From DASRFR01 sp035651455 (GTDB taxonomy: Bacteria; Acidobacteriota; Terriglobia; Terriglobales; Acidobacteriaceae): a DNA stretch of 64,000 nucleotides. Shown piece after piece: positions 43,080 to 50,089 of this stretch; position 1 is the first letter of the stretch; every line of letters starts with the position of its first letter. The DNA lies in assembly GCA_035651455.1 (NCBI GenBank), contig DASRFR010000047.1:806001-870000 (forward strand), read 5' to 3'. The position numbers and the translations under genes were made by a program. The notes beneath the pieces are model-generated. The model saw only the letters and a list, made by a program, of their open reading frames with translations, was not told the DNA's origin and searched no databases.

Positions 43080-43820
43080 CTATCTTACGTCCGCCAGCAT
43101 TCTACGCAGCTTCTGGGTTGCGCGGAACAGCGTGCTTTTGACCGTGTCCTCGGTGGTATTCAAGATCTGGCCCAGAGTGTGCAGTTTGAGACCCTGGTAA
43201 TGTTTCATTTCGAAAACCACGCGTTCGCGGGCGGTTAGCTTTTGCAGCGCGTAACGAACCCGCGTACGAATTTCCTGACGTTGTAGCTCGCGATCTGGAC
43301 TACTGCCTGGCCGCGTATCGGCGACGGTATCAAGAATGTCGTGTTCTTCCCCGTTTACGTTAATAACCACGTGCGCGTCCTCTCGACGCGCCCGCCGGTT
43401 ACGCAGATGGTCCAGGCACAGATTGGTCACAATCCGATACATCCAGGTGTAAAACGAGCATTCAAAGCGAAACTTCCCCACATTGCGGTAGGCTTTTAAG
43501 AATGCTTCCTGGTAAACGTCCTGGGCTGCCTCTTCGCACCCCATAAGGTGCAGCGCGAGCCGAAGCACGGCTTTATCGTGACGGTGAACGAGTTCCTCGA
43601 ACGCCTGCAGGTTGCCGGCTTGCGTTTCTTTAATCAGTTCCGCATCCGCGAGCAGGACAAACTTGTCCGGACATGAGAACGCGCTCGCCGGTTCTGTCTC
43701 CGACACTTTCCCAGATGCCTCTGCCGTCGTGTTCGCGGTACACCGCGGACGCTCATGCCTGCGCCTGCCGCCTGGCTGCAAACCGCTCCCCGAGTGAACC
43801 CGCCTTGGGTTCGCTTGCAT
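43080..43820 (-). CDS. ECF-family RNA polymerase sigma factor
   Basis: A 246-residue sigma-70 family protein. ATG 43820 has GGGAG five bases upstream; the frame is open to 43925. The first 70 residues are an unconserved, basic leader. Region 2 follows (DAELIKETQAGNLQAFEELVHRHDKAVLRLALHLMG, EAAQDVYQEAFLKAYRNVGKFRFECSFYTWMYRIVTNLCLDHLRNRR). Region 4 is at the end (LQKLTARERVVFEMKHYQGLKLHTLGQILNTTEDTVKSTLFRATQKLRRML). No anti-sigma gene is adjacent, which is unusual for the group. It may direct an envelope-stress regulon. Confidence 0.92.
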   Translation of the reverse strand: MQANPRRVHSGSGLQPGGRRRHERPRCTANTTAEASGKVSETEPASAFSCPDKFVLLADAELIKETQAGNLQAFEELVHRHDKAVLRLALHLMGCEEAAQDVYQEAFLKAYRNVGKFRFECSFYTWMYRIVTNLCLDHLRNRRARREDAHVVINVNGEEHDILDTVADTRPGSSPDRELQRQEIRTRVRYALQKLTARERVVFEMKHYQGLKLHTLGQILNTTEDTVKSTLFRATQKLRRMLADVR

Positions 43821-44245
43821 TGTGACTCCCATTCTGTGTCGAGTCCTGTCTACTTGCGACCTGCAGCGTCGGTCTCGAGCACGCCACGCGATTCGTCTGC
43901 TTGTCTGCTGAGGTCCACTTAACAATAGGGTTTGGAGTGTTTCGCGAGTGTCACAAGCGGGTCGTTGAGTTGTAAAAAGTTCGTCAATACACCGGCAGGC
44001 ACTCAGGTTGTGCGTGTCTGTGAGGAGCCGTTGCGAGGGTCAGTGATCCGCTTTATGGCATTGGCGAGCCGTGCCTAGCCGTCTGGACGCAGAACAACCC
44101 ACGACATCATCAGTATGAGAAAAAATGTTTTTCGGAAAACAACGGCGAAAGAAATTGAGATTGGAATCGACCCAAAGTGTCGCCGCAACTAGAACGGCTC
44201 TGGTCGGTTTCGGAGATCAAAGGGGGTCTCACCACCGCATCGGCA
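43821..44245. other. Intergenic region (425 bases)
   Basis: Upstream of the sigma factor gene and downstream of the 44.2-45.9 kb operon. I see no convincing gene. A TTGACG on the minus strand near 43985 has no clear -10 partner. Confidence 0.4.
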
Positions 44246-44683
44246 CTATGCGGCGCGTTCCAACTTTCGCGATCTGCGTGGGGTTCGCGCCTGGCCCTCG
44301 TCGAAGTCGGTGAGGCCAGTCACCGCAGTAATCACACTCCCTTGCATTAGAAAGAAAAACCGCTCCCCCTCATCCGGAAAGGCGAGGAACTCTGGCATAG
44401 TCGCGGTCATTGCGGCTAAACCGCTGTCAATCTTCCCATGCGTGGCAAAGTCAATGGTAGGCGCAACGCCCCCCGGATAGTCCGTCAATAAACTCACCGC
44501 CAGTTCCGCACCGCCGCAAATCAGCGCGCTAATAGCTGCACGTTTACTGCGGCGCCAGAAGGTTGCCGCCATCAGAAAAAACGACCCTATCGTCACGAAG
44601 TCGATAATGGCGTGAGTCTTGGGCGAAATTATGTTCGGCAATGGCTTGGTTGCGAGATTCGTGACGGTATTCGCGAGTGGCAT
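44246..44683 (-). CDS. Small membrane protein, function unknown
   Basis: A 145-residue protein with AAGGA six bases before ATG 44683. Two or three hydrophobic segments are visible: AIIDFVTIGSFFLMAATFW (about 26-44), AISALICGGAELAVSLLTDYPGGV (about 50-73) and a weaker FFFLMQGSVITAVTGLTDF near 108-126. The C-terminus is basic. It is the last of four co-directional small envelope genes and follows its neighbour by 41 bases. No function recognised. Confidence 0.7.
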   Translation of the reverse strand: MPLANTVTNLATKPLPNIISPKTHAIIDFVTIGSFFLMAATFWRRSKRAAISALICGGAELAVSLLTDYPGGVAPTIDFATHGKIDSGLAAMTATMPEFLAFPDEGERFFFLMQGSVITAVTGLTDFDEGQARTPRRSRKLERAA

Positions 44684-44724
44684 GTTGATCCTTTCGGCCC
44701 TGGGATTCTAGGCGCTACGCCGCT

Positions 44725-44946
44725 TCAGTGGCGCGTGAACATCCCCCCGAATCCGTAGCCCAACACCAGGGAAACCATGGCCGTAACTCCTGATGCAATC
44801 CAAAGGTGTTCTCGAGCATTTCGTTTAACGTCGAGCTTTCCGCGAACTTGGGTTTTCAGTTCTTCTACCGAATCGTGCAGCCTGCGGCGCTGGTCAGCCG
44901 CTTTGAGTTCCAATTCATAGGTAGGTGTCTGGTTAGATGTGCTCAT
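44725..44946 (-). CDS. Small DUF3618/YqjK-like membrane-anchored protein
   Basis: A 73-residue protein. The N-terminal part is a charged helix (LELKAADQRRRLHDSVEELKTQVRGKLDVKRNAREH) and the C-terminal part is one membrane segment (LWIASGVTAMVSLVLGYGFGGMF). This is the shape of DUF3618/YqjK-type proteins. Its ATG overlaps the upstream stop as ATGA. Confidence 0.65.
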   Translation of the reverse strand: MSTSNQTPTYELELKAADQRRRLHDSVEELKTQVRGKLDVKRNAREHLWIASGVTAMVSLVLGYGFGGMFTRH

Positions 44947-45371
44947 GGCTGGGTCCTCGCCTCCTGCTGCAACCAGTTCTTGTCCTGCTTAAGCACAGCG
45001 ATGGTCTTTTCCGGCAAGATGCCCTGCCTCCTCAACTCCCGCACAGCGAGGAACGCAGCAGTTCCGGCCATAGCCAGCCACACGAACCCCACGATCAAGA
45101 ACGCGAAGAAGAATGCGTAGGCGCTGCCCCAGAACACCACCGCGATGAGACCGACGAGCGCCAGCGTGAGTAGCCAGAAGGCCGTCAATCCGAATACAGC
45201 GGCTATTGCGCCCAGTATTACCCCCGATCTCCACGCTGAAACTTTCTCCCGCAGTTCTGACTTGAACATCTGCACTCGGGTCTGCAGAAAATCCTTGACC
45301 TCGTCCCGGATCTCCGAGATTACTTCGGCTAGAGTGGGTCCATTTTTCGGATATTGTGCAGCGCTATTCAT
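44943..45371 (-). CDS. YqjE-like / phage-holin-superfamily-III membrane protein
   Basis: A 142-residue protein. A charged N-terminal helix (LAEVISEIRDEVKDFLQTRVQMFKSELREKVSAWR) precedes two membrane segments (GVILGAIAAVFGLTAFWLLTLALVGLIAVVFW and AYAFFFAFLIVGFVWLAMAGTAAFLAV). This is the layout of the YqjE family, usually labelled phage holin family although no phage is involved. It overlaps both neighbours (eight bases upstream, four downstream). Confidence 0.78.
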   Translation of the reverse strand: MNSAAQYPKNGPTLAEVISEIRDEVKDFLQTRVQMFKSELREKVSAWRSGVILGAIAAVFGLTAFWLLTLALVGLIAVVFWGSAYAFFFAFLIVGFVWLAMAGTAAFLAVRELRRQGILPEKTIAVLKQDKNWLQQEARTQP

Positions 45372-45861
45372 ATCGGCTCGACCTCCAGAACCTCAGCAGG
45401 ATACCCGCAATGAAAGCTGCGCCAGCCACGCCCGCAATAACTTGCAATGGACGCTCGTCGCAAATCTTGCGCGTCCGTCTCCTGGTTTGCTGTAACCAAT
45501 CCGCTGAAATTTCCCGCGCGCCTTCGAACGCGTCGGCAGTTCGATTAAAAGCGGCGGTGGCCCGCACCTTGACTCGCTCTAATACGTTAGATGCCATGCG
45601 GCCCATGTCTTCTAGAGTGTTGGCCGCGGGCTCACCCTCCTCACTGCCTAATGCTCCGACCACACCAAATTCGGTGTAGGACGGCGTGATTGCAGGTTCA
45701 ACCGGAATGGGTCCCGCTACGCCGGAACTGAGGTTGCCGTCCGCCGCTTCTCGCAATGGACTTCCAGAGCTGGTCGTTGGCGTAGCATTTGCGTTCGGAT
45801 CCGCGATGCCGGGGTCGGCTTCGCCTGCCGTGAGTGGGTCTGCTCTTAATGGTTGTGCCAT
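45364..45861 (-). CDS. ElaB/YqjD-like (DUF883) membrane-anchored protein
   Basis: A 165-residue protein. The first 80 residues are low complexity (Ala, Pro, Gly, Thr, Asp). A helix follows (MASNVLERVKVRATAAFNRTADAFEGAREISADWLQQTRRRTRKICDER), then a C-terminal membrane anchor with the family ending PLQVIAGVAGAAFIAGILLRFWRSS. In enterobacteria YqjD anchors ribosomes to the membrane in stationary phase. Here it is first in a four-gene minus-strand operon with YqjE- and YqjK-like partners. The similarity is structural and the ribosome role is not shown. Confidence 0.72.
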   Translation of the reverse strand: MAQPLRADPLTAGEADPGIADPNANATPTTSSGSPLREAADGNLSSGVAGPIPVEPAITPSYTEFGVVGALGSEEGEPAANTLEDMGRMASNVLERVKVRATAAFNRTADAFEGAREISADWLQQTRRRTRKICDERPLQVIAGVAGAAFIAGILLRFWRSSRYE

Positions 45862-46120
45862 AAATAATTCTCAGACGAATTGCCAGCGCATACCTCTGGC
45901 GCCGTTATTAGGATGACGGTATCCGGCCATCCGTTTACGAAAAAAACGGCCTTCAGCGACTCTGCCCAGAGTTCCTCCGCCTTGCCGGCATCGTTCCGAA
46001 TTGCTCGTCGTTAGACGTTTGGCGAATCGGAGTAGTTCACGGACCCCGAAAAGACCGGCAAACATGCCGCACGCCGCGGCTTCACAGGTTGCAAGAACCT
46101 GCACATTTTTTCGCGAAATG

Positions 46121-46138
46121 CAGGGACGAAAGTCCCTG
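46121..46138. repeat. Perfect hairpin with GAAA tetraloop
   Basis: CAGGGAC (46121-46127) and GTCCCTG (46132-46138) form a seven-base-pair stem closed by GAAA, a stable GNRA loop. It ends 14 bases before the -35 box of the HAF gene promoter. It could be a terminator-like end of an upstream transcript or an operator. Confidence 0.5.
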
Positions 46139-46152
46139 ACGCAAAAGCTCTC

Positions 46153-46180
46153 TTGACACTTGCCGCAGAGTTGCTAACAT
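46153..46180 (+). promoter_or_regulatory. Sigma-70-type promoter of the HAF-repeat gene
   Basis: TTGACA (46153-46158) and TAACAT (46175-46180) are separated by 16 bases. The expected transcript start is near 46187, followed by AGGAGG at 46202-46207 and ATG at 46212. Confidence 0.6.
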
Positions 46181-46211
46181 GCGTCGCCGCAAAAATTTCT
46201 CAGGAGGTTCA

Positions 46212-47084
46212 ATGAGACCCCGAATTGCCGTGCTGTTTCTCGCCTGCCTATCACTCGCCGTTACATTCGTCCTGACAATCTCGACTGCTCAGGCGCAGAC
46301 TAACCTGACCTTCACCACCATCGATGTGCCCAATGCAATCGAAACTGACTGCAACGCGATCAACAAAACCAACGTGATCGCAGGTTTTTATGTTGACGCC
46401 TCCGGCGTCGACCATGGGTTCATTCGAACCAATGGCGTTTTCAGGTTCCTCAACTTCCCCGGAGCGACCGGGACTTTGGCCTACGGCATCAATGACTCCA
46501 ACCAGGTCGTAGGCTGGTACACCGATACTTCCGGCATTCAGCATGGTTACATCTTTGCTGCCGGAAAATATTCCTCGTTCGATGTACCTGGCTCGACCTT
46601 AACCAACGCGTGGACCATCACCAATACGGGGACGATTGTCGGCGCCTACACCGACACCAGTGGCGTGTTCCATGGCTTTGTCAAGATTGGGACGAAGTAC
46701 ACCACGATCGACTTTCCAAACTCGATCCTGACAGAAAGCCTGGGTCTCAATAACCTTGGTCAGATGGCTGGCATTTACGACGACTCCAATGGCAACGAGC
46801 ATGGATTCGTCAGAACCAGCAATGGCAAGTTTTCCAGTGTGAATTTCCCCGGCGCCACGGTTACGGCCTCTGATCGCATCAACGACACGGGCGAGATCGT
46901 CGGCCTATGGGGCACCAGCACCTCCGGCCCTTTCCACGGCTACACCCGGATTGGGACGACTTACACCAGCGTCGATGTGCCTGGAGCCACGGAGACTCGC
47001 ACCCGCGGCTTGAACAACGCGGGCGTCATCGTCGGCCGGTATAGCGACTCCACCGGTCTGATTCACGGCTACTCGGCACACTGA
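46212..47084 (+). CDS. Exported HAF-repeat protein
   Basis: A 290-residue exported protein. ATG 46212 is chosen for the AGGAGG at 46202-46207 and the signal peptide MRPRIAVLFLACLSLAVTFVLTISTAQAQ; the frame is open to 46179. The mature part consists of about six repeats of roughly 40 residues, each with a core such as INDSNQVVGWYTDTSGIQHGY or LNNAGVIVGRYSDSTGLIHGY, separated by segments like YTTIDFPNS. This is the extracellular HAF repeat family, expected to form a beta-propeller. It is common in Acidobacteriota; its function is unknown. Confidence 0.85.
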   Translation: MRPRIAVLFLACLSLAVTFVLTISTAQAQTNLTFTTIDVPNAIETDCNAINKTNVIAGFYVDASGVDHGFIRTNGVFRFLNFPGATGTLAYGINDSNQVVGWYTDTSGIQHGYIFAAGKYSSFDVPGSTLTNAWTITNTGTIVGAYTDTSGVFHGFVKIGTKYTTIDFPNSILTESLGLNNLGQMAGIYDDSNGNEHGFVRTSNGKFSSVNFPGATVTASDRINDTGEIVGLWGTSTSGPFHGYTRIGTTYTSVDVPGATETRTRGLNNAGVIVGRYSDSTGLIHGYSAH

Positions 47085-47102
47085 TCTCTGGATTCGAATG
47101 AT

Positions 47103-47134
47103 GGGCGCGGCCTGCGGGCAGCGCCCTTTTTTTT
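47103..47134 (+). terminator. Rho-independent terminator after HAF gene
   Basis: GGGCGC (47103-47108) pairs with GCGCCC (47121-47126) and is followed at once by eight T (47127-47134). Confidence 0.8.
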
Positions 47135-47226
47135 ACGCCATTCACTTGAGATTGAACGCCGACCTTGTTGCAGATGATTGAGGCGTCGATTGCGCGGCCG
47201 GCGTCGCCGATCCAAAGCAGTGTGAG

Positions 47227-47256
47227 TTGGTCTTGATTCGCGAACGCTGCTAAAAT
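47227..47256 (+). promoter_or_regulatory. Candidate promoter of tRNA-Ala
   Basis: TTGGTC (47227-47232), 18 bases, then TAAAAT (47251-47256), placing the transcript start about 23 bases before the tRNA. Confidence 0.4.
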
Positions 47257-47285
47257 TGTGTCGTTCCCTTGATCCAGGTCTTCGT

Positions 47286-47361
47286 GGGGCTATAGCTCAG
47301 CTGGGAGAGCGCATCGTTCGCAACGATGAGGTCGTCGGTTCGATCCCGACTAGCTCCACCA
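47286..47361 (+). tRNA. tRNA-Ala (anticodon CGC)
   Basis: A 76-base cloverleaf with encoded CCA. The acceptor arm GGGGCTA (47286-47292) pairs with TAGCTCC (47351-47357), including the G3:U70 wobble that identifies alanine tRNAs. The D arm is GCTC/GAGC, the anticodon stem is CATCG/CGATG around loop TTCGCAA (anticodon CGC at positions 34-36), the T loop is TTCGATC and the discriminator is A. It reads codon GCG. Confidence 0.97.
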
Positions 47362-47393
47362 TTCATTCCGCATGCTCCAGCTATAATGAAGCT

Positions 47394-48008
47394 GTGACCC
47401 CTTCTGACTCGATTCAGCAAGTCGCCTCTGCGGACTTCCCTAGCCGCTGGGGCAAGTTCCGCATTCTAGGTTTTGAGGGCAAGTTTGGATCGGAGCGCCG
47501 CACCGAGGCGGGCGTTGCACTCGTCATGGGGGACGTTCACTCCACTCCACCGCTGGTGCGCATACATTCGCAATGCCTGACTGGTGACGTGTTTGGCTCC
47601 TTGCGTTGCGACTGCCGGCAGCAGCTCGAGATGGCGCTCTCCATGATTGCCCAGTCTGGCGCCGGTATTCTGATTTACGAACAGCAAGAAGGACGCGGAA
47701 TCGGCCTGATGGCCAAGCTGCAAGCTTACGAATTACAGGATGCGGGGCTCGACACGGTGGAAGCTAACGAGCGGCTCGGGTTCGCAGCCGACCAGCGAGA
47801 GTTCGCGCTGCCTGCCGAGATTCTGAAGTCGCTGAACGTGTCGCAAGTGCGTCTTCTATCGAACAATCCCGACAAAGTGTCCGCGCTCGAGCGCGCAGGA
47901 ATCAAGGTCGTGGAGCGAGTCCCCTGCGAAGTCCCGCCCAGCCCTCATGCCGAGGACTACCTGCGCACCAAGCGGGAGAAGATGGGCCACCTCTTTACTT
48001 CGCGCTGA
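47394..48008 (+). CDS. ribA: GTP cyclohydrolase II
   Basis: About 204 residues; converts GTP to the first pyrimidine intermediate of riboflavin synthesis. The zinc ligands are in CLTGDVFGSLRCDC; the GTP/Mg region is YEQQEGRGIGLMAKLQAYELQDAGLDTVEAN; VRLLSNNPDKV follows. The open frame runs back through the tRNA to 47256, so the true start must be later. GTG 47394 gives a normal N-terminus but has no strong ribosome site. It is a stand-alone GCHII, not fused to RibB. Confidence 0.93.
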   Translation: MTPSDSIQQVASADFPSRWGKFRILGFEGKFGSERRTEAGVALVMGDVHSTPPLVRIHSQCLTGDVFGSLRCDCRQQLEMALSMIAQSGAGILIYEQQEGRGIGLMAKLQAYELQDAGLDTVEANERLGFAADQREFALPAEILKSLNVSQVRLLSNNPDKVSALERAGIKVVERVPCEVPPSPHAEDYLRTKREKMGHLFTSR

Positions 48009-48038
48009 TTGGGAGCTCCGTTGTAAAGCATCCGCGCC

Positions 48039-48896
48039 CTAACTTTCGTTGAGTACTACGCGAAGTGCTTTACGATTTCCTGCTGGGAGATTCTTTATAG
48101 CCGATCGCGCCAGCGCAAGGTACAGCTCGCGGGCCAGCGGAACTTTCTTCAAGGCTTGCAAATGTTTGCGGACCGTTTCGATATCCCCGCGAACGATGGG
48201 TCCGCTGAATGCCCCGGCAGCACCGAGTTTTTCGTAGTTGCACAGAGTCTGGCGAACGATGGGAAGCATCCGCCGGCGCGCCTGGGCTGGTTGAATTCCC
48301 GCTAAGCGCGCCACCTCCTCTCCCGTTACCAGGAAGGCGACGAGAAGAGGCGATGTAAATCCTCCCCACGCGTGGTAGGCAGGTTTGCGGTCCCTGGGAA
48401 TCGCAAAGATATTTCCCTTGAGAGCGCGCACAATCTGTCGTGCAACTCGCACTGCGGCGGCATCACCTTCCACCGCGAAAGGAACCCCGTCCAGCATGGG
48501 CTTGGCGCCGGCAACAAACGTCATCAACGGATGGAGCGAGGCCACCGCGGCTCCCTTTTCGCGAAGCGGCTTCAGTTCGCCGCTGTCCAGTGCGCCGCTA
48601 GCGTGCACCGCCACCTTGCTTTTCCAGTCCCGCGAGGCGGCTAGCTCGCGCGCGACTTTAGCGATCTCGCGATCGGGTACGCACACCCAAACAAGGCCGG
48701 CATTCAGAGCTGCGTCGCTTGTGGTCACCACCCGGGCGCCAACTTTGCTCGCAAGCACTTGTCCCTTCTTTCGTGATGAAGCGCTCCCTCCGGTAACGAT
48801 TTCGGTGATCGGATATCCCGCGCCATGAAGTGACTGAGCCATTACCCGTCCCAGGTTCCCTGGCCCTACGATCGCTATTTTCAGCTTCTCTCGCAT
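48039..48896 (-). CDS. Rossmann-like/DUF2520 dehydrogenase-like protein
   Basis: A 285-residue protein beginning at ATG 48896 (the frame is open to 48968). The N-terminal Rossmann domain has IAIVGPGNLGRVMAQSLHGAGYPI, VWVCVPDREIAKVA and HASGALDSGELKPLREKGAAVASLHPLMTF. The C-terminal DUF2520 domain includes AYHAWGGFTSPLLVAFLVTGEEVA. The overall plan resembles ketopantoate reductase or ProC-like enzymes, and the family is sometimes annotated as pantothenate-linked, but the substrate is not established. Confidence 0.85.
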   Translation of the reverse strand: MREKLKIAIVGPGNLGRVMAQSLHGAGYPITEIVTGGSASSRKKGQVLASKVGARVVTTSDAALNAGLVWVCVPDREIAKVARELAASRDWKSKVAVHASGALDSGELKPLREKGAAVASLHPLMTFVAGAKPMLDGVPFAVEGDAAAVRVARQIVRALKGNIFAIPRDRKPAYHAWGGFTSPLLVAFLVTGEEVARLAGIQPAQARRRMLPIVRQTLCNYEKLGAAGAFSGPIVRGDIETVRKHLQALKKVPLARELYLALARSAIKNLPAGNRKALRVVLNES

Positions 48897-49082
48897 GCGT
48901 CGGCAGGATAAGAGCCGGAGGACACGGAAGTAAAGCGGCAAGGGAGATTTGCCATCGCAGGCCTGCAATCTGATCGCAAGGATCGGGAACGGCGAGCAGC
49001 CACGAGCGGCAGTTTAGCGAACACTGCCCACCAATCTGCACCTCGCACCTGAAATTGAGTGAGCCTTCGCTATGATGGTTTC

Positions 49083-49658
49083 ATGTCTAAAGCTGCGGCT
49101 TCCCCTGCTCGCGTCCTTTCTTCCCGCACTGTCTACCGTGGGCCCGTGTTCCAGGTCACGACCGACCAGGTTCTGGAACCCGGGGGCCTGCGCGTACGTC
49201 GCGACGTGGTGCGGCACTCCGGCTCGATAGTGGTTCTCGCCGTCGATGACCAGGCGAGCGAACCGCGGATCCTGCTGGAGCGCCAGTACCGCCATGCCGC
49301 CCAACAATTCCTCTGGGAATTGCCCGCCGGGCGTATCGATGAAGGCGAATCCGAGCTGGAGGGGGCGAAACGGGAGCTGCTGGAAGAAACCGGCTACACC
49401 GCCGCCGACTGGAAGCGCCTGTTCAAGTACTACGCTAGCCCTGGTTTTATCGATGAGACGATGGCCATCTATATGGCCATAGGTTTGAAGCCCGGCAAAG
49501 CACAGCCAGAAGAGGATGAGCGCATCACCAAGCGCCTTGTGCCTGTGAACACGGCCTTGTCCTGGATCCGGAAAGGCTTGATTCGCGACGGCAAGACTAT
49601 TGCAGGTGTGCTCTGGTTCAAGACTGTAGAAAACGTAAAAAGAAAACGTAAATGGTAG
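49083..49658 (+). CDS. NUDIX hydrolase, ADP-ribose pyrophosphatase type
   Basis: A 191-residue hydrolase. The full Nudix box is present: G-x5-E-x7-REUxEExGU as GRIDEGESELEGAKRELLEETGY. Preceding LLERQYRHAAQQFLWELPAGR matches the ADP-sugar pyrophosphatase subgroup, which hydrolyses ADP-ribose to AMP and ribose phosphate. ATG 49083 is chosen over an upstream in-frame start at 49059 because it begins the conserved N-terminal region. Confidence 0.88.
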   Translation: MSKAAASPARVLSSRTVYRGPVFQVTTDQVLEPGGLRVRRDVVRHSGSIVVLAVDDQASEPRILLERQYRHAAQQFLWELPAGRIDEGESELEGAKRELLEETGYTAADWKRLFKYYASPGFIDETMAIYMAIGLKPGKAQPEEDERITKRLVPVNTALSWIRKGLIRDGKTIAGVLWFKTVENVKRKRKW

Positions 49659-49768
49659 CCGCCATGCCGCAATTTCTTGACACTGCCTTTACTTGGCCGG
49701 AAAATGGCAGCAAATCGGGCACATCCGGGTAACCCCCAGCACTACGGATGTGGCACTAGGGGGCGTAA

Positions 49769-49978
49769 GTGGAACGCTTGAAAGGTACTGTGAAGTGGTT
49801 TAACAACGCAAAGGGTTATGGATTCATTGGTAGAGAAGGCGGCCCAGACGTCTTCGTTCACTACAGCGCGATCTCGGCAGAAGGTTACAAGAGCTTGCAG
49901 GAGGGTGATCCGGTTGAATTCGAGATTACCCAAGGGCCCAAGGGTCCACAAGCTGCCAACGTGACCAAGCCTTCATAG
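49769..49978 (+). CDS. Cold-shock domain protein
   Basis: A 69-residue CspA-family RNA chaperone. The RNA-binding motifs KGYGFI (RNP1) and DVFVHYSAI (RNP2) are present. It starts at GTG 49769 with AGGGGG at 49758-49763 just before it. It is a single-gene unit with a leader of about 110 bases, in which cold-responsive structure is possible but not identified. Confidence 0.95.
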   Translation: MERLKGTVKWFNNAKGYGFIGREGGPDVFVHYSAISAEGYKSLQEGDPVEFEITQGPKGPQAANVTKPS

Positions 49979-50089
49979 TTCGCTTCGAACGCGTTCTTTC
50001 GCCGCAAAACCCACCCGTTCGTTGACGGAGGTGCTTGCAGTCCGCCTCAACCGTCCTCGGTCTGGCGAGATACAATTCTGGCTGGAGCC

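Larger units (their letters stand above)
45862..46211. other. Intergenic region with divergent promoters (350 bases)
   Basis: The region between the YqjD-like operon and the HAF gene. It contains the hairpin at 46121-46138 and the promoter at 46153-46180, annotated separately. An open frame on the minus strand (45871-46104) is not protein-like. Confidence 0.5.

Noticed and set aside
45871..46104. 77-codon minus-strand frame
   Set aside because: Cys/Arg-rich, no ribosome site, lies in a promoter region.
47256..47393. Upstream extension of the ribA frame
   Set aside because: It would translate through tRNA-Ala; the conserved GCHII region begins after GTG 47394.
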